Notes: generated by a model not told the origin, from the letters alone. 64,000 nucleotides of DNA from Trebouxia sp. TZW2008 (GCA_002118135.1 BDIU01000100.1:1-64000); one strand, 5' to 3'. Shown: positions 33,651 through 46,500, counted from the stretch's first letter. Translations and numbers: made by a program.

Positions 33651-36600
33651 ATGAATGACCCTGCCTACCAGGACGTTCTGCAAGCCTTGAACACCTTGAT
33701 CTCAGAGAAGCCTAAAGCCGGGGACCGACAGGCATATGAAGCAGCTTACCAGTCGATGTCAACCTATCTTGAGGTACTCAATCTTATGCTGTCGGTAAGA
33801 GCTGCGGCCCAGTGTGCTATCAGGGCTGCTGTTACATTTGAGATGAACATGTTGTCTTCAATGCATGCAGAGATTGAGCCTAGTGACAGAACTGACCAAG
33901 CTGAAAGTGATCCACGTGGCAGGCACTAAGGGCAAGGTATATTTGAAATTCCACAAACATGTCAATGTCTTTTGGTATGCTGCCTCTGCCTGTTCTGGCT
34001 GCCAACACCATACTGCACTGTTTCCAGGGCTCTACATGTGCGATGATAGAAAGCATGCTCCAAAAATGCGGGTACAAGACGGGCTTGTTTACCTCCCCCC
34101 ACCTTGTGGATGTCAGGGAGCGCATACGACTCCAAGGGTGTGTGACACACAGAATGTTGCTTGCGTGGCCAGCACATATAGCATTTCTGCTCAGGCATGC
34201 AAGTGGTGCACCAAACGCTGTTACATACAGAAGGCTGCTTGTGTGGCCACCACTGTAGTGTTTCAGCTCAACCACACAAGTGATGTACCAACTGCTGTTA
34301 CATACGGAAGGCTGCTTGTGTGGCCATTACATGTAATGCTTCAGCTCAGGTGTACAAGTGACGTGTCAATCGCAGGAGGCCCATAGCCATACCTCTGTTC
34401 ATTCAGCACTTCTGGTCTTGCTTCAACAATCTGAAGGAGTATGAGCATGCTCACCCAGGCATGCCCGCATACTTCAGATTTATGACCATTCTGGGTGAGA
34501 CATGTTAAGCTCAGCAAATGCAAGCATAAAAACCAATGAGCTCAGCAGAGTTGGTGCAATTGGCAATGCTGGCATCTTTCAATCTTGTCATCAAAGCAGT
34601 GGCAATGTACCTGCACTGTATATTCTATATCTGCAAGCGCCTGCCAGTCAAGCATGCACAGCTGTCGCAAACAGGTAGTCGTCTACCACGTCTGGCTACA
34701 CAATTGTACTGACCAGCTACCCATATTTTGACAAATGTGTGTTTATGCTTCCCATTGTTGCCAAAGAGAAAACCGAATTGCTGGATTGCACAATGATCAC
34801 TGGTTACAGCCTTGAAGGTGTTTCTGGAGGAAAAAGTGGATGTGGCCATCCTTGAGGTTGGTGTTGGCGGCAGACTTGATGCCACTAACTGCATACCCAA
34901 GCCAATTGTGTGTGGCGTAACCTCACTGGGCTTTGATCACATGGAGCTGCTGGGGCACACTCTGCCGGTATGCTGCTGCATTGCTATTTGCAGCCAGCAT
35001 GTTGTCTCAGCACCAAGTGTCATGCTATACACTTCACAGAGACTAGCTGACCTGCTCTCTCACAGCCATTGCAGTTGGCTGTCGCTATTATCGTGTGCAC
35101 TGCAGCAGCACTGTTTGGTCATTGATTTATCTGCACACAGGCCTGTTACACGATCCTGAGGGCCTGTGTGGCCAGATCCAGTCACAGGCCTGTAACTTAT
35201 GTCTGACAGCGCTGCAGGCAGACCATCCTTGCAAGCTTTGTAAGTTGCTAGCATGATCACTGTCAAACTCATTCCTTATCATTGCCAAAAGTGTTAGGCC
35301 CTTCTGGCCAGCAGGGTTGCAGTGTTTGTGATAACAGGTTTATGGTCTGCATATGTGCAGCGATGTTGCCTGCTTGCTGCAGGAGATTGCAAGAGAGAAG
35401 GCCGGTATCTTCAAGGCAGGCGTGCCAGCCATCACAGTGCAGCAGCCTGCAGATGCCCAACAAGCCCTGCAGGTATGCATCAACAGATTTGAAGCAAGGT
35501 TGGTACCTAGCTTTGTTGCATGCTGCCTGCTTGGCTTGTGACCAACATTGACCAAGGCATGGCCAGCTAGACATGTATCACTCAGCTCTGTGCATCATTT
35601 GCGCAGGAGCAGGCAAAGGCATTCCTGCATATGGTGAACTTTGCATGACTTCAAAGGTCCTACCATGAGCCTTGGTGCAGCTGATGCAAGACTTGTATCA
35701 CAGTAGCATGCTCATCCGGTTCTGAATGGTTTCAGCATTCCAGATTAAGTTTTTGCATCACTTTCATGTGTATTGAGCATTCACTCATGTGGAATCTCTT
35801 GCACTGTGCACTGGAAATCTTGTTGTCCTGCAGGAAGTAGCTGAGAGGGTACAAGCGCCGCTGACCTTAGCTCCTGCCCTTAACCAAATTCACCCTACGC
35901 CCAACAGGCTTCCATAAGCTGGAGTTGGCTGGGGTGCACCAGCGCATGCACTCATGTTGAGTTTTGTGCTGCGCAGGAAGTAGCTGAGAGGGTACAAGCG
36001 GCGTTGACTCTAGCCCCCGCCCTAGATCAATTCACCCTACCCCCCCAAGGCTTCCATCAGCTGGGGTTGGCGGGGGTGCACCAGCGCATCAATGCCTCCT
36101 TGGCTGTACAGCTGACGGCTCAATGGGAACAGGCAGCTGGCCACAGCTGTGGCAGTGCTGGCGCAGCTGGGGCGGCTGACAGAGCCGACCAGGTGGCAGC
36201 CTTCCAGCTGCCAGCGCCGTATGTTGACGGCCTGAGGGACTGTGTCTGGCCTGGTCGTGCTCAGGTACAATGTTGTGACCTTTACAAGTTGAACAGATTG
36301 CAAGATCGCTGGTTGAGTTCCACTGGCTCTTGCTTTGATAAGGCTGTGACTCATCCTTGTTTAGAGCAGCCGTCAATGCTGTATGTTGATGGCGTGGAGG
36401 ACTGTATCTGGCCTATTTGAGCTCAGGTACACCACTGTGCATCTGGCGCCCTTTGGCACTGACAGATGGGGTGTTGGAGTCTGACTGGGTGCAGCTGGTC
36501 ATGCTTTGATGAGGCTGTCCTCAAACGCTTCCAGGGCAGTTGAAGATCATAGTTGCATTCTCGCTGTCGCTGTGTTGCACAGTGCTGGCAGATTTGTACT

Positions 36601-39600
36601 ATCATTCCACAGCCATGCGGTTGATGATGGCTGTGTGTTAAGCTCTCCCGTGTCTGCTTTGTCACAAACTTGTTTCACTTGAAATGCTTTGCCTGATGGT
36701 CTCCTGATGAATGACAGCATTTGGCGCTGGAGGTTCATATCATGGTACTGTGTCTCAGGTGATACGGCATAGTTGGGCATCTGAGGACCCCTCAAACAGT
36801 GTGGGCACTTCAGAAAGTGCAAGCACATCAGACAGTGCCAACACCACCTTTTTCTTGGACGGTGCTCATACACCAGAAAGCATGGAAACCTGTGCACAAT
36901 GGTTTGTGGAGGCCTCACAGCGGCAGCAGGACGCTGATGTGCCTGCCAGCCAGCCTGGTGTTCCTCCACACCGCATCCTGCTGTTCAACTGCATGAAGGT
37001 CGGCTTCCTGACATGCTTTTTAGCGTCTTGCTTGATGTGCTGTCAAACTGCATGCAGGTTGTCTGCTTGATGTGCGATTCAAGGTACTGTTGATGTGCAT
37101 GAAGGTCAGCCTCTTGACGTGCCTAGCTGTTCTAAATGTACAAAACCTAGCCTCATCATGGATCCAAGGCAGACAGAATCGCATGCATGCCCATCTCGAA
37201 GCATTGCATTTCTGGTAACATGTCAGAACTGCTTGTGCTATGTATGTTGTCTGCTGTTATCCAGATTGTCTTGCTGGCTGCAGTGCATGAGGATTGTGTC
37301 CTGCACAATCTCAGCAGCTTCATCGTCGCTGTGCTGACTTCAGCTCAACCCGCATATTTCACATCATGTTCAGAGTAAGCAGCAAACTGTCCACGCGCCT
37401 GCAGGAGCGCAACCCAGAGGCATTGCTGCACCCCTTCATGTCAGTGCTAGCTGCTCATGGACTGGGCTTCCAGCAGGCTTTGTTTGTGCCCCCTGAGTCC
37501 AGCTACCGTAAGCTGGGATCCACACAACAGCACCAGGACCTGTCTTGGCAACATGGCCTGCAGCGTGTCTACCAATCGCATCTGTCTAGCAATCTCAAGG
37601 TCAGCTTTTTGTTCCATTTCAGGCTGCTTTTGAAATAAGAGCTTCCCTTGTGATGCCTAATAATGTCATTCTTTGTTGTTGTTTCTGCCCTGGTGTGTGA
37701 AAGATGCCAGGCGGTTCTGAACTGTATGTGGTTACTGTGTTACTTGTGATAGTAGCTTTGTGTCATGCTTAGATGTAAGTCGATATTACATCTCAGCAGG
37801 AGGCCATTCACAATCTCAAGATTTCCCAAAAAATGGCTGACGCAGCAGATGTGCGCTGGCAGCGCTCCAGAAGAATGCCAGCTGGTGCATCAGTATCGCT
37901 GCGGGATCCAATTCAAAGGTTCCCCTGATGTTGTAATGTCTGCAACGTAGCACTGATGCCAGGTTTGCGCAAATGTCAAAAGCTGTTACAACATGAGGTT
38001 TAGTGTGGTCTGTAGCTGAAGCTATATCTGTTGCATCTGAGCTGTGTAATTGCTCAGTGCTGACTGCCAAGTATTGCTGCGGGGTGCGAACTGTCCTCAG
38101 CAGCTGTTGAATCTGACAGTCGCTACCTGAGCTCATCAACACACAGCTAGGAAAGTTGCCGCATTGACAAGGGCTGAGAGCACCTGTCCAGAGGCCAGCA
38201 CCCGTGTTCTCTGTTGCTGGTTGAGATGTTGTCTCGCGTCTTTCCCGCGTTGCGTGATCGGTAACTCTTGCTGAAGCAACGCCTGGAGGGTGCATTGCAA
38301 TATTTCAACAACAAGCGCAGGGCAATGTGGTTCCTTCCAGAAAGTGCCTCAGCCCTTGTTGAGTTTTGCCAAATTGTGCCACAAATTTATTACCAGTTGA
38401 CTAAACAGCCTTCATCCAGCTTTGTCAGCAGGCACTGCACGGACAGATTCCCCATTCTCTGCTGATTGGATGCTTCTTGATGTGGCTGTTGATAGCACCA
38501 CTGCTGAGCGTCCTGTAAAGAAGGACAACAACTCCTTTACGTGGTTGTTGACGGCAACACCTGCTGAGCGTCCTGTGAAGAAGGACAAAGGAGCCCTTCT
38601 GTACAGCATGCTGTTTACAGCTTTTGCACAATTGCAAAAAGGGAATCAAAAGCCAGAAAAGGTGTGTTGGCACACTTACCTAAATGCTGTTGTTAACTAC
38701 AAGTATTACAAAATCGGGCTAGAATGCCGACAACAAGCTTAGGGCCCTCTGCTGCATGGCAGGATGGCAGATTCTTGTGAGATAAATGGCAGGCTAGTGC
38801 ATGATGTAGAAGCACGTTGTTGCACCCTGAATGCCAGGTCAAGTGGCAGATCACTGCATGATGGAATGGCAGATTATTGCATTTTCACATGGCGTGATTG
38901 CCATCAATGGCAATTTAAAGAATAAATGTCACATTGCTTCATGATGCTGGCACAGGTGCCCATGGCAGATCTTGCAAATGCCACCTTTGCCAGGTCTTGA
39001 GGCCAGCCAAGATGCAGCACAAGGTGCTGTTCTGCCGTCCCTGAGAAATGTGTTACAGAATGGCAGATGACTGCATCATATGACAACTGGTTGGTGCGTG
39101 ATGCAGGCCCAAGTGCCCAAGGCAGGCCTGCAGCAGATCACTGCATGGTAGAGACAACAGATCACAACACTTCATCACAACAGGTCACTTTGTGGTGCAG
39201 GCACAGGTGCCCAAGGCAGGCTTGCAAATGCCACCTTTGCCAGGTCTTGAGGCCAGTCAAGATGCAGCACAAGGTGCTGTTCTGCCGTCCTTGAGAGCTA
39301 CACTCAACTGGTTGCGGCGCTGTAGCCAAGAGCGTCCAAAGGCACCACTCCAGGTGTGTGTATTCGTTCCTTGCTGTAGTGATGCTCAATATAGTGACAT
39401 TCTTGATGTAACAACAATGAAAGTGGGAAACAAGCACTGCATTCTGACTGCAATGATAATTTTGGCTTTAGTGAGAACATGATGTTGTGTCAAATTTCTT
39501 GGTAACAAACACATCTGTTACATCAAGACATCACTGTATGCTGCTTTTGTTCAATGTGCCCAACAGCACCGCTACAGGTCTGTCTGCTCTGCTTTGAGCT

Positions 39601-39937
39601 GCATGCCTTCAGTCGTTTTAAATCATGGCGCATAGATAGGGCATCTTGCTTGATGCTACAGTGACTTTTCTCTATAATGACTGCTTATAATGACTGCTTA
39701 TAATGACTGCTTTGGTTCCCAAGAAATGTAACCGATTGTCCTTACTCAGAGGTGCCATTGCAGTCAGAATGCAGTGATTGGAAAACCGGTACGTTGTCCT
39801 TATGACCAGAATGTGTCCATGCAGAGGGAATTTACTGTATTGCTGTTGAAGCATTGATTGCACTGCAGGTGCTTGTGACAGGGTCCTTGTATCTGGTTGG
39901 GGATGTTCTGAAACTGCTCAACAAAGCGCCAATATGA
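33651..39937 (+). CDS. FPGS: Folylpolyglutamate synthase
   Basis: FPGS adds glutamates to folates using ATP, retaining them in cytosol, mitochondria and plastids. Eleven exons join in frame: 33651-33773, 33871-33936, 34028-34137, 34376-34494, 34810-34967, 35383-35472, 35977-36264, 36759-36998, 37405-37599, 39201-39353 and 39869-39937, giving 536 residues. Motifs in order are [18 protein letters not shown] (P-loop spanning exons 2/3), [115 protein letters not shown] and [17 protein letters not shown] before the stop. No clear organelle leader precedes [12 protein letters not shown]. Exon 9 starts at GAG CGC, not at the preceding open sequence. Exons 7, 8 and 10 have partial copies in adjoining introns, and a MITE sits 31 bp before exon 11. 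Confidence 0.95.
34138..34372. repeat. Three-copy 77-bp tandem array filling FPGS intron 3
   Basis: Units contain GTTACATAC.GAAGGCTGCTT, GTGTGGCCA and TTTCAGCTCA, and end GTG..CCAA. Starts are near 34140, 34217 and 34294. The array makes up nearly the whole intron between exons 3 and 4. Confidence 0.88.
35834..35950 (+). pseudogene. Decayed partial copy of FPGS exon 7
   Basis: It begins after a good CTGCAG acceptor with GAAGTAGCTGAGAGGGTACA, identical to the start of the functional exon at 35977. It reads [18 protein letters not shown], then hits a stop after indels. The offset is 143 bp. It is the clearest pseudo-exon in the window. Confidence 0.92.
36366..36432. repeat. Copy of the 3' edge of FPGS exon 7
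   Basis: TATGTTGATGGCGTGGAGGA... to CTCAGGTAC repeats 36219-36267 ([11 protein letters not shown] and donor), 155 bp downstream. Confidence 0.88.
38490..38600. repeat. Tandem 58-60 bp duplication in FPGS intron 9
   Basis: GCTGAGCGTCCTGT.AAGAAGGACAA occurs twice, at about 38504 and 38562. It lies in a 1.6-kb intron that also contains open frames on both strands (38268-38465 and 38422-38742 plus, 37816-38295 minus) without a recognised family. Confidence 0.75.
38951..39047. repeat. Near-identical partial copy of FPGS exon 10
   Basis: About 95 bp (GGCACAGGTGCCCA... to CTGCCGTCCCTGAGA) repeats 39202-39297 with few changes, 246 bp upstream of the functional exon and complete with acceptor. Shorter related pieces lie at 39105-39140. 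Confidence 0.92.
39659..39837. mobile_element. 179-bp TA-flanked MITE (Tc1/pogo type) in FPGS intron 10
   Basis: The left end is CAGTGACTTTTCTCTATAAT and the right end, read inward, is CAGTAAATTCCCTCTGCATG. TA dinucleotides flank both ends (39657-39658 and 39838-39839). The interior has CTTATAATGACTG tandem units and CAGTCAGAATGCAGTGATTG, shared with 43692-43711. No coding capacity. The TA target site and CAGT ends are typical of the Tc1/mariner/pogo superfamily. Confidence 0.75.
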
Positions 39938-40569
39938 CATTTGCATCAGCTTAGTGGTGTCACAGATACTTTTCAGCCCAAATGACCTCTGGGTCTCAAA
40001 GCGCCAATATGACAAAAGTTGGTCAAATCAGCAGACCTTGGCCTGTTTTGGGAGTCTGTGCCAACAAATGAGGTCCAGAGCCGATACGTCCCTGGACTTG
40101 TATCCAACTGTAAGATGGAAATGACAACTGGCATGACTCACATCGATGTACTGGCGCAAGAAGCCGGAGCTACTTGCAGTCAAACTCCGTCTGAAGGCCG
40201 GAAGCTCCATGCATGCATCAAAATTCATGACTGAATCATGACAAGCAGCTGTTGTGAAAGAAGGAGGTAGCCGTGCCTTACGGTGGAAAAGGAGATTTTG
40301 ACATGCTACAGCCAGACAAGTCATCTGACCGCTTGAATTGTAAAATGGCAATGAAGTATGTCTATCAGATTTAATCCATGTTATCGTGTCCATTGAAAAG
40401 CGCCAGGATCCCACCCTGACAAGCCTGCCATGCATATGAACAAGCAATTGATGCATGCTGAGTCTACAGTTGACTGCCTTCTGGTCTCGGAGCAAGTGCA
40501 GGCACCAAACTTTGCTCGACGCCAGCGCACACGCTTTACAGTCAAGGAGGAGACCCGTTCGCCACTCAT
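39938..40569. other. Intergenic region, FPGS to HEAT-repeat gene
   Basis: 632 bp between same-strand genes. The FPGS stop context (AAAGCGCCAATATGACA) is repeated once at 39998-40015. I see no separate gene; the FPGS 3' UTR and the next promoter must lie here. Confidence 0.55.
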
Positions 40570-43500
40570 ATGGCAGTCGCTAGCACAGAGAATAGCACCT
40601 CTGCTCAAGCCGACCCTGCACTGGCTCACGCTGCCACTGTACAGGCACTTCTTGATCACTTGGGTAGCACGCAACACCTAGACCGCGAGCGATCGCGGCT
40701 GAAGCTACGGAGTTGTCTGAGTCATAAAGGTATATTGTGAATTCAAAGCTGTGAGTGGTCCTGCAGATCGACCTGTGCTGATGTTCACTCGTGCTGTGAT
40801 GTGCAGAAACTGCACAGATCACCTTAAACGAGCTTCAGAAGCGTGTCGCAGCACAGCCCAACGCAGAAAACTGGCACCAAAGACTTGCGTGGCTGAACGT
40901 TGCGGAGGTGAGCGCAGGCCTGTGGTCCTTTCCTGAGCTGTTCACCCAGTGATCAAGTTCTGCCTTGATTCACCGGGTTTGGCTGAAGTGTGATGGCTAC
41001 TGCAGCTTCTGTTGGAGGCCCAGAAGGATCCTTCTGGATGGCAGCACATTGTATCCAGCTGCCTGCAGCTGCTGGAAGACTCTGAAGTCCGTGTCAGAGA
41101 AGCTATTGCAAGCTGTGTCAAGCTTCTGGCCGCACAGCATGGCACTGAAGTTGTGCAAAGTGTCCAGCCGCCAGTCTGCCACAGCATTCAGGCAAACTGG
41201 GTGAGCTCTTCTGTGACTTCAGTGCAACATGACCTTGCCACACTTCGAAGGCCAAAAAGGCCTTCTGCCCGGAAAGCACAGCCAACAAAGGCAGTGCAAG
41301 GAGCAAGTCTGCCTTGGAGGCTGCATGACTCTCCTGTGATGTTGCATGTTTGTGATACAAGGCAGAGCATCACATGCAGCATGGTGTCCTGGCATGGTGG
41401 ACGTATGTATAAGGCGCTGGACAGAGCATCATAATCGACATCGATCTTCCTGCATGGACGCACTGCATTCATGGGGGCCATGTCTGACACTGTTGACAGG
41501 AGCTCCCTTGCCGCTGCATGTTGGCCACTGGAAGCAGAGCATCATAAGATACAGTGAAACAGCCTCCCATGGAGGCTTGCCTTCATGAACACTGGTCAAA
41601 GCATCCTAGGCAGCAATCCTTCTGCATTCATCTGGCGCTGAGACGTACCTAAAATTCTTCCAGGAGCGTACAGTCCTGGCAAATGGGTCCCTGCCTGAGA
41701 CCACACCCCCTGCAGAGCTGGTGAACAAGGTGCTGGCTGGCAGCTATCAGAGGCGTGTGCCTGGCACTGGAGACATGCGCCATGGCACAGAAGGCTGGCA
41801 TGCCTTAGAAACTTCATGCAAGGTGTTGTACATCTTAGTGCATGTCATGATGGCATGCATCGTTGATATACACTGTGGCCTTGGGACACCATTGACATGT
41901 TGCAGCAGTCATGAAAGAAGTGAAATCATATGCAATTGTCTCTAGACCTGCTGCTTGCAGGTGCTGCAAGGGCTGATTCAAGGGGCAGGGGCAGCCTACC
42001 AGCCCTTCTTTGACAATAGTATGCAGCAGCAGCTGTGGAAGTGTTTGTACCACCCCAACCGTTTTGTCAGGGAGACAGGGTATGAGATCTGTGGTGACTT
42101 GTGCCACATCTTTGCTGGGCCGCCCTTGCAAGCGTGGGGCAAAGACCTGGCTCTGAAGCTGCAAGACGGCCTGAGCGAGAATTGGAGTCAGGTGAGGCAC
42201 TGAGCTCTGAACTGCTGCTTGCTTTGTGTTGACCGTGCGGATGGGTTTACTTGACAGTCGCCTTCTCTTCTGGTCTTGTCTCGTCTCTTGTAAAGTGCAC
42301 AGCACTTGCTGCAAGACCCACATCCTATGCCAACCCAGTGCAGGTAAAGCTGGGTGCTTGCAGTTCTGCAGCTCTTGATGCTTGTGCCAGGCAAGCATAG
42401 CTGCTGTCAGAAGCAGTTGACATTGCTCATTGCATCAGTTCTTGCTGTCTTACAGACCCATCGAGGGGCCACATAGGCCATGTCAAATCAACAGTCATGC
42501 CGCAATCATGTCTCACTGCAGCTGCTGGTGACTTCCAACTTGTTTGACATTGCCAAACATCATGTGCAGGTCAGACTGGCTGCCTGCCATGCTGTGCGCG
42601 CTTTGCTCAGCAGCTGCGATGACACCTTCAGAGAGCAGCTGCTGTCGCTGCTTCTGCCGCAGCTGTGCTTCAACAGATGGCATGAAAGCGATGGTGTGAG
42701 GCTCTTCAGTCAGGGCACTTGGCAGCAGGCTCTTCAAGGGCAGGGCCCTTCCTGGCTGGCACGCTGCTTACCCCAGGTAAGCAATGGTTTTACAAAATGT
42801 TGAGCGCATCGTTTTGGAGTGTTTGGCCGCTGAGATTGCACCTGGTGCATATTCAGCCAGGGCACTTGGTAGCAGGCCCTCCAAGGGCAGGCCCCCTCCT
42901 GCCTGGCACACTACTTACCCCAGCTGAGCAAAGGTCTCAGGAAGTATTAAGCGCATAACTTCAATCTCGGGGCGCTGAGATTGCATCTAGTCTGTTCCAT
43001 GTTCAGCCAGGCCCTTCAAGGGCCTTCCTGGCTGGCACATTGCTTGACTCAGGTGAATGTTGTCTGAGAAGTGTGAGATGGATGTCTATTACGACTTCTT
43101 CTGTTTCTTCTTCAGACCTCTCCTGCCCCATGTGGTTGCTGGTGGCAGCAGGGCAAAAGCCTTTGCTGCTTTAGAAAAGTGCTGTTTGCAGGTGTTGACA
43201 TACTATGAGGCTCAGGCGCGCAGCAATAACAATACGGGGCGGGAGGCTGCTTGCCACTGCATGGCTGCTCACGAAGTGATTATGGATGTAGCTTGACAAA
43301 ATTTAAAGCCCACAAAGCTGAACCATATAGCACGCATGTGCAGGTGTTGACATACTATGAGGCTCAGGCGCGCAGCAATAACAACCGGGGGCGGGAGGCT
43401 GCTTGCCACTGCATGGCTGAGTTGGTGCGCAAGCTGGACAGTTCCGCCGTTGTGCCGTTCCTGCAGCGCATCATGAGGGCTCTCCTCAGCGCCTTTAGAG

Positions 43501-46500
43501 ATGACAGCTGGCCGGTGATGCCTCGCCTCGAATGCTTGATTTAGTTGACAATACACTAAACTCTTTTTGCAACGGCTGCGTTGGTTATCAAGGAATTTGT
43601 TCCTACAATACACTAAACTCTCTTTGTAACGGCTGCGTTGGTCATCAAGGAATTTGTTCCTACATCAAGTTGTCCTGACTCAAAGGCACCACTGCAGTCA
43701 GAATGCAGTGATTGGTTACCAATGGCGATGTCCTTACATCGAGATTGTCCCAACATCAAATGTCCTTACTAAGAGAGTTTCACTGTGACATTAGTATTCA
43801 TAACAGTAACAACAGTAGCAGGACACATGCTAGTTTAGATGCTAGCTTTGTGTGGCAAACGTCTTGTTTCTCCAGGCTGGACTTGGGTCACACAGCTGAA
43901 ATGCTTAATCTTGTCTTGCTGGACTGCTTCGGCTGACTCTGCTGCAAGGGGTGACCTGATGTTGTTTGTTGCATACAGTTCTAGGTATGTACAGGCGCTG
44001 ATGTGACTCATGCTGACTCACGGCTGCCACAGGCCTTCAGCCTGTGATGTTCATGCAACTGCAGACCAGCATCAAGCCACAACCTATCGTGTGCATCTCA
44101 GGTACGCAATGGCGCCTGATTAGCAACAGCCAGCTGACTTTCGGCCTTCTCCCAGAGAAGCAGCTCTCATAGGTTGTATAGGTGCTGGCGACCGCTCTAC
44201 TGCACTTTGTCATGTGTATAATAGATACAAGATAACGCCTGCTTAGCAACAACTAGCTGTGTTCTGGCCTACCCCCAATGATTTACCTCCCACCTTTCAA
44301 GTTCAGCTGCAACCCAACACTCTGATGCAGCTTGTCCTGGGTATGACAGGTACGCGATGGCGCCTGCTTAGCAACAGCCAGCTGTGCTCTGGCCTACCCC
44401 CAAGAATGTAACCCCCACCTAGAGGTACTCTACCCCCTATGGGTCCGCCAGCTGGATGACAATGTCTGGTCTGTCCGCACGCATGCTGCGATAGCCCTAG
44501 CAGATGTGGTCAGAGCCTATCAGCAAGAAGCGCTGGATGTGGTTTTGCCCAAACTCAGGTGCTTTCTGCCACTTTGTCTGGTTGAGTAAAAGCCTGATTT
44601 CGTCGGATTGGCTGGTTGTACACACAAAAGTGCACATGTGTGTCAATCATGTTGCCACAAAAAGGCATGTGTAATACTCATGTCCATAGCTGGCTAGCAC
44701 GTGACTGATCAAGTCAACGAATGCACATGCAGAGATGCTGAAGGCCAAGGACCAGCCAGGCAGGCTCACCCCCCCTGGGGTCACTGTGGTACCCCCATTC
44801 AACCCATCCAGCCTAACACTTTGCATCAAGGAACCAAGTGGATGCATATGCAGAGAGGTGCTGCCGAAGGTCAGGGACCAGCCTTTGGCCACCAGCACTC
44901 AGGACCCAGACAGGCCTGTCCCCCCTGGGATCACTGTGGTACCCACTCAACCCCCCAGCTCCACACTAACATCGAGATAAGTGAATCAATGATGATGCAG
45001 AGAGATGCTGCCAAAGGTCAAGGATCAGCCTGCAACCACCATCAGTCAAGACCCTGACAGGCCTACCCCACGTGGGATCACTGCGGCACACACCCAATTT
45101 CCCCCAGCCCCACACGACCATTGAAACAAGTGAATTGATGATCATGCAGAGAGGTGCTGTCAAAGGTCAAGGACCAACCTGCAAGCACCAGCACTCAAGA
45201 CCCTGACAGGCCTGGCCCCCTGGGGGTGACCATGGTACCCGTCCAAGCTGCAATCTTCTAATTTTTGTCACTAAGTGAATGTTTGAGTGAGCATGCAGGG
45301 AGATGCTACCCAAGGTCAAGGATCAGCCTGCAACCACCAGCACTCAAGACCCTGACAGGCCTACCCCCCCTGGGGTCACCGTGGTACCCGTCCAACCCCC
45401 CCAGCCTCACACTGACACCACTGCGCTGTTCCAGTCCAGCGGCCTAATTAGGAACAAGGCAGCTCTGACTGCGATTGGTGACAGCTGTGGCTGCATGGAG
45501 TACGGCTACTTCAGGTATGAATTACTCAAAGCAAAAGAAGTTGGCAGAGTCAACAGGAGGCAGTTCACATTGCCAGCTCACTGTCCAAAGTAAATTACTG
45601 AAAGAATGAGGCAAGCTGCGCTGCCAGTGTATGCACACAGTCAAGTCACAAAAGTCCCTAGCAAGCATCCAATTGGTGATGATGGTTCAAAGCAGAGATG
45701 GCTGGGCAGTCTGTGTTGGCATGTGCTTGTTGGTGCAATGCTGCAGAAAGTTCTCCTGACTGTACATGCTGGGCAAACCGCAGCATCATACCCGTGCTAG
45801 TCCCAACAAGAGCAACGCTTTATGTATATTGCTGCTGGCATCGTCAGCGTAAAAGACAACACCACCATACCCTTGTGGTCATCATTTGAAGATGATGCTG
45901 TTTCTCGTGGAGACATGATGTTACACCCTAATGTTGGTTTGACGGCGTACTTGTAATGCCAGGACTCCAAACACAAGCGACACAATTACAACTGATTTCC
46001 AAAGGCAATATGAAGTATACAGCCAATCTAGAGTAGCTGACAGTTCAATGAATGTTCTTGAAAACAGCTCTGCAGGCCAAGGCAAGCATGGAAGGCTTCA
46101 GACGGTCCAGTGTACCTGCTGCGACAGCTCTCAGATGTTGTGCCACAGCAGGTCGTGCCGCTGCTGTCCACATTGAAATAGCTGGGTCATGATCCTTGTC
46201 TACTTCTGCTCCTATTCATGTCTGATCCTGACCCTAATCTGTCTTAATGACTGTAGAATTGGCTCAGGCCAAGAGAGCCATGGGAGGCTTCAGATGGTGC
46301 AGTGCGCTTGCTGCGACAGCTCTCAAAGGTTGTGCCACAGCAGGTTGTGCCGCTGCTTCAAACCATGTTAGAGCTGCTGAGGTTACAAACAAACGGTTGT
46401 GCAGGCCAAGACAACCATGGGAGGCTTCAGATGGTGCAGTGTACCTGATGCGCCAGCTCTCAGAGGTGGTGCCACAGCAGGTTGTGCCGCTGCTGCCCAC

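Noticed and set aside
37816..38295. 160-codon minus-strand frame inside FPGS intron 9
   Set aside because: No family motif, no splice context and no conserved neighbour; kept only as an observation, not as a gene.
42480..42569. Longer start of HEAT-gene exon 6 (LLVTSNLFDIAKHHVQ in frame upstream)
   Set aside because: The acceptor at 42569 gives SENWSQ joined to VRLAACHAVRAL, which fits a continuous HEAT repeat; the longer form would break the helix pair.
43117..43191. Possible extra HEAT-gene exon after CTTCTTCAG
   Set aside because: Reading frame and repeat pattern do not continue; it is followed by the partial copy of exon 7.
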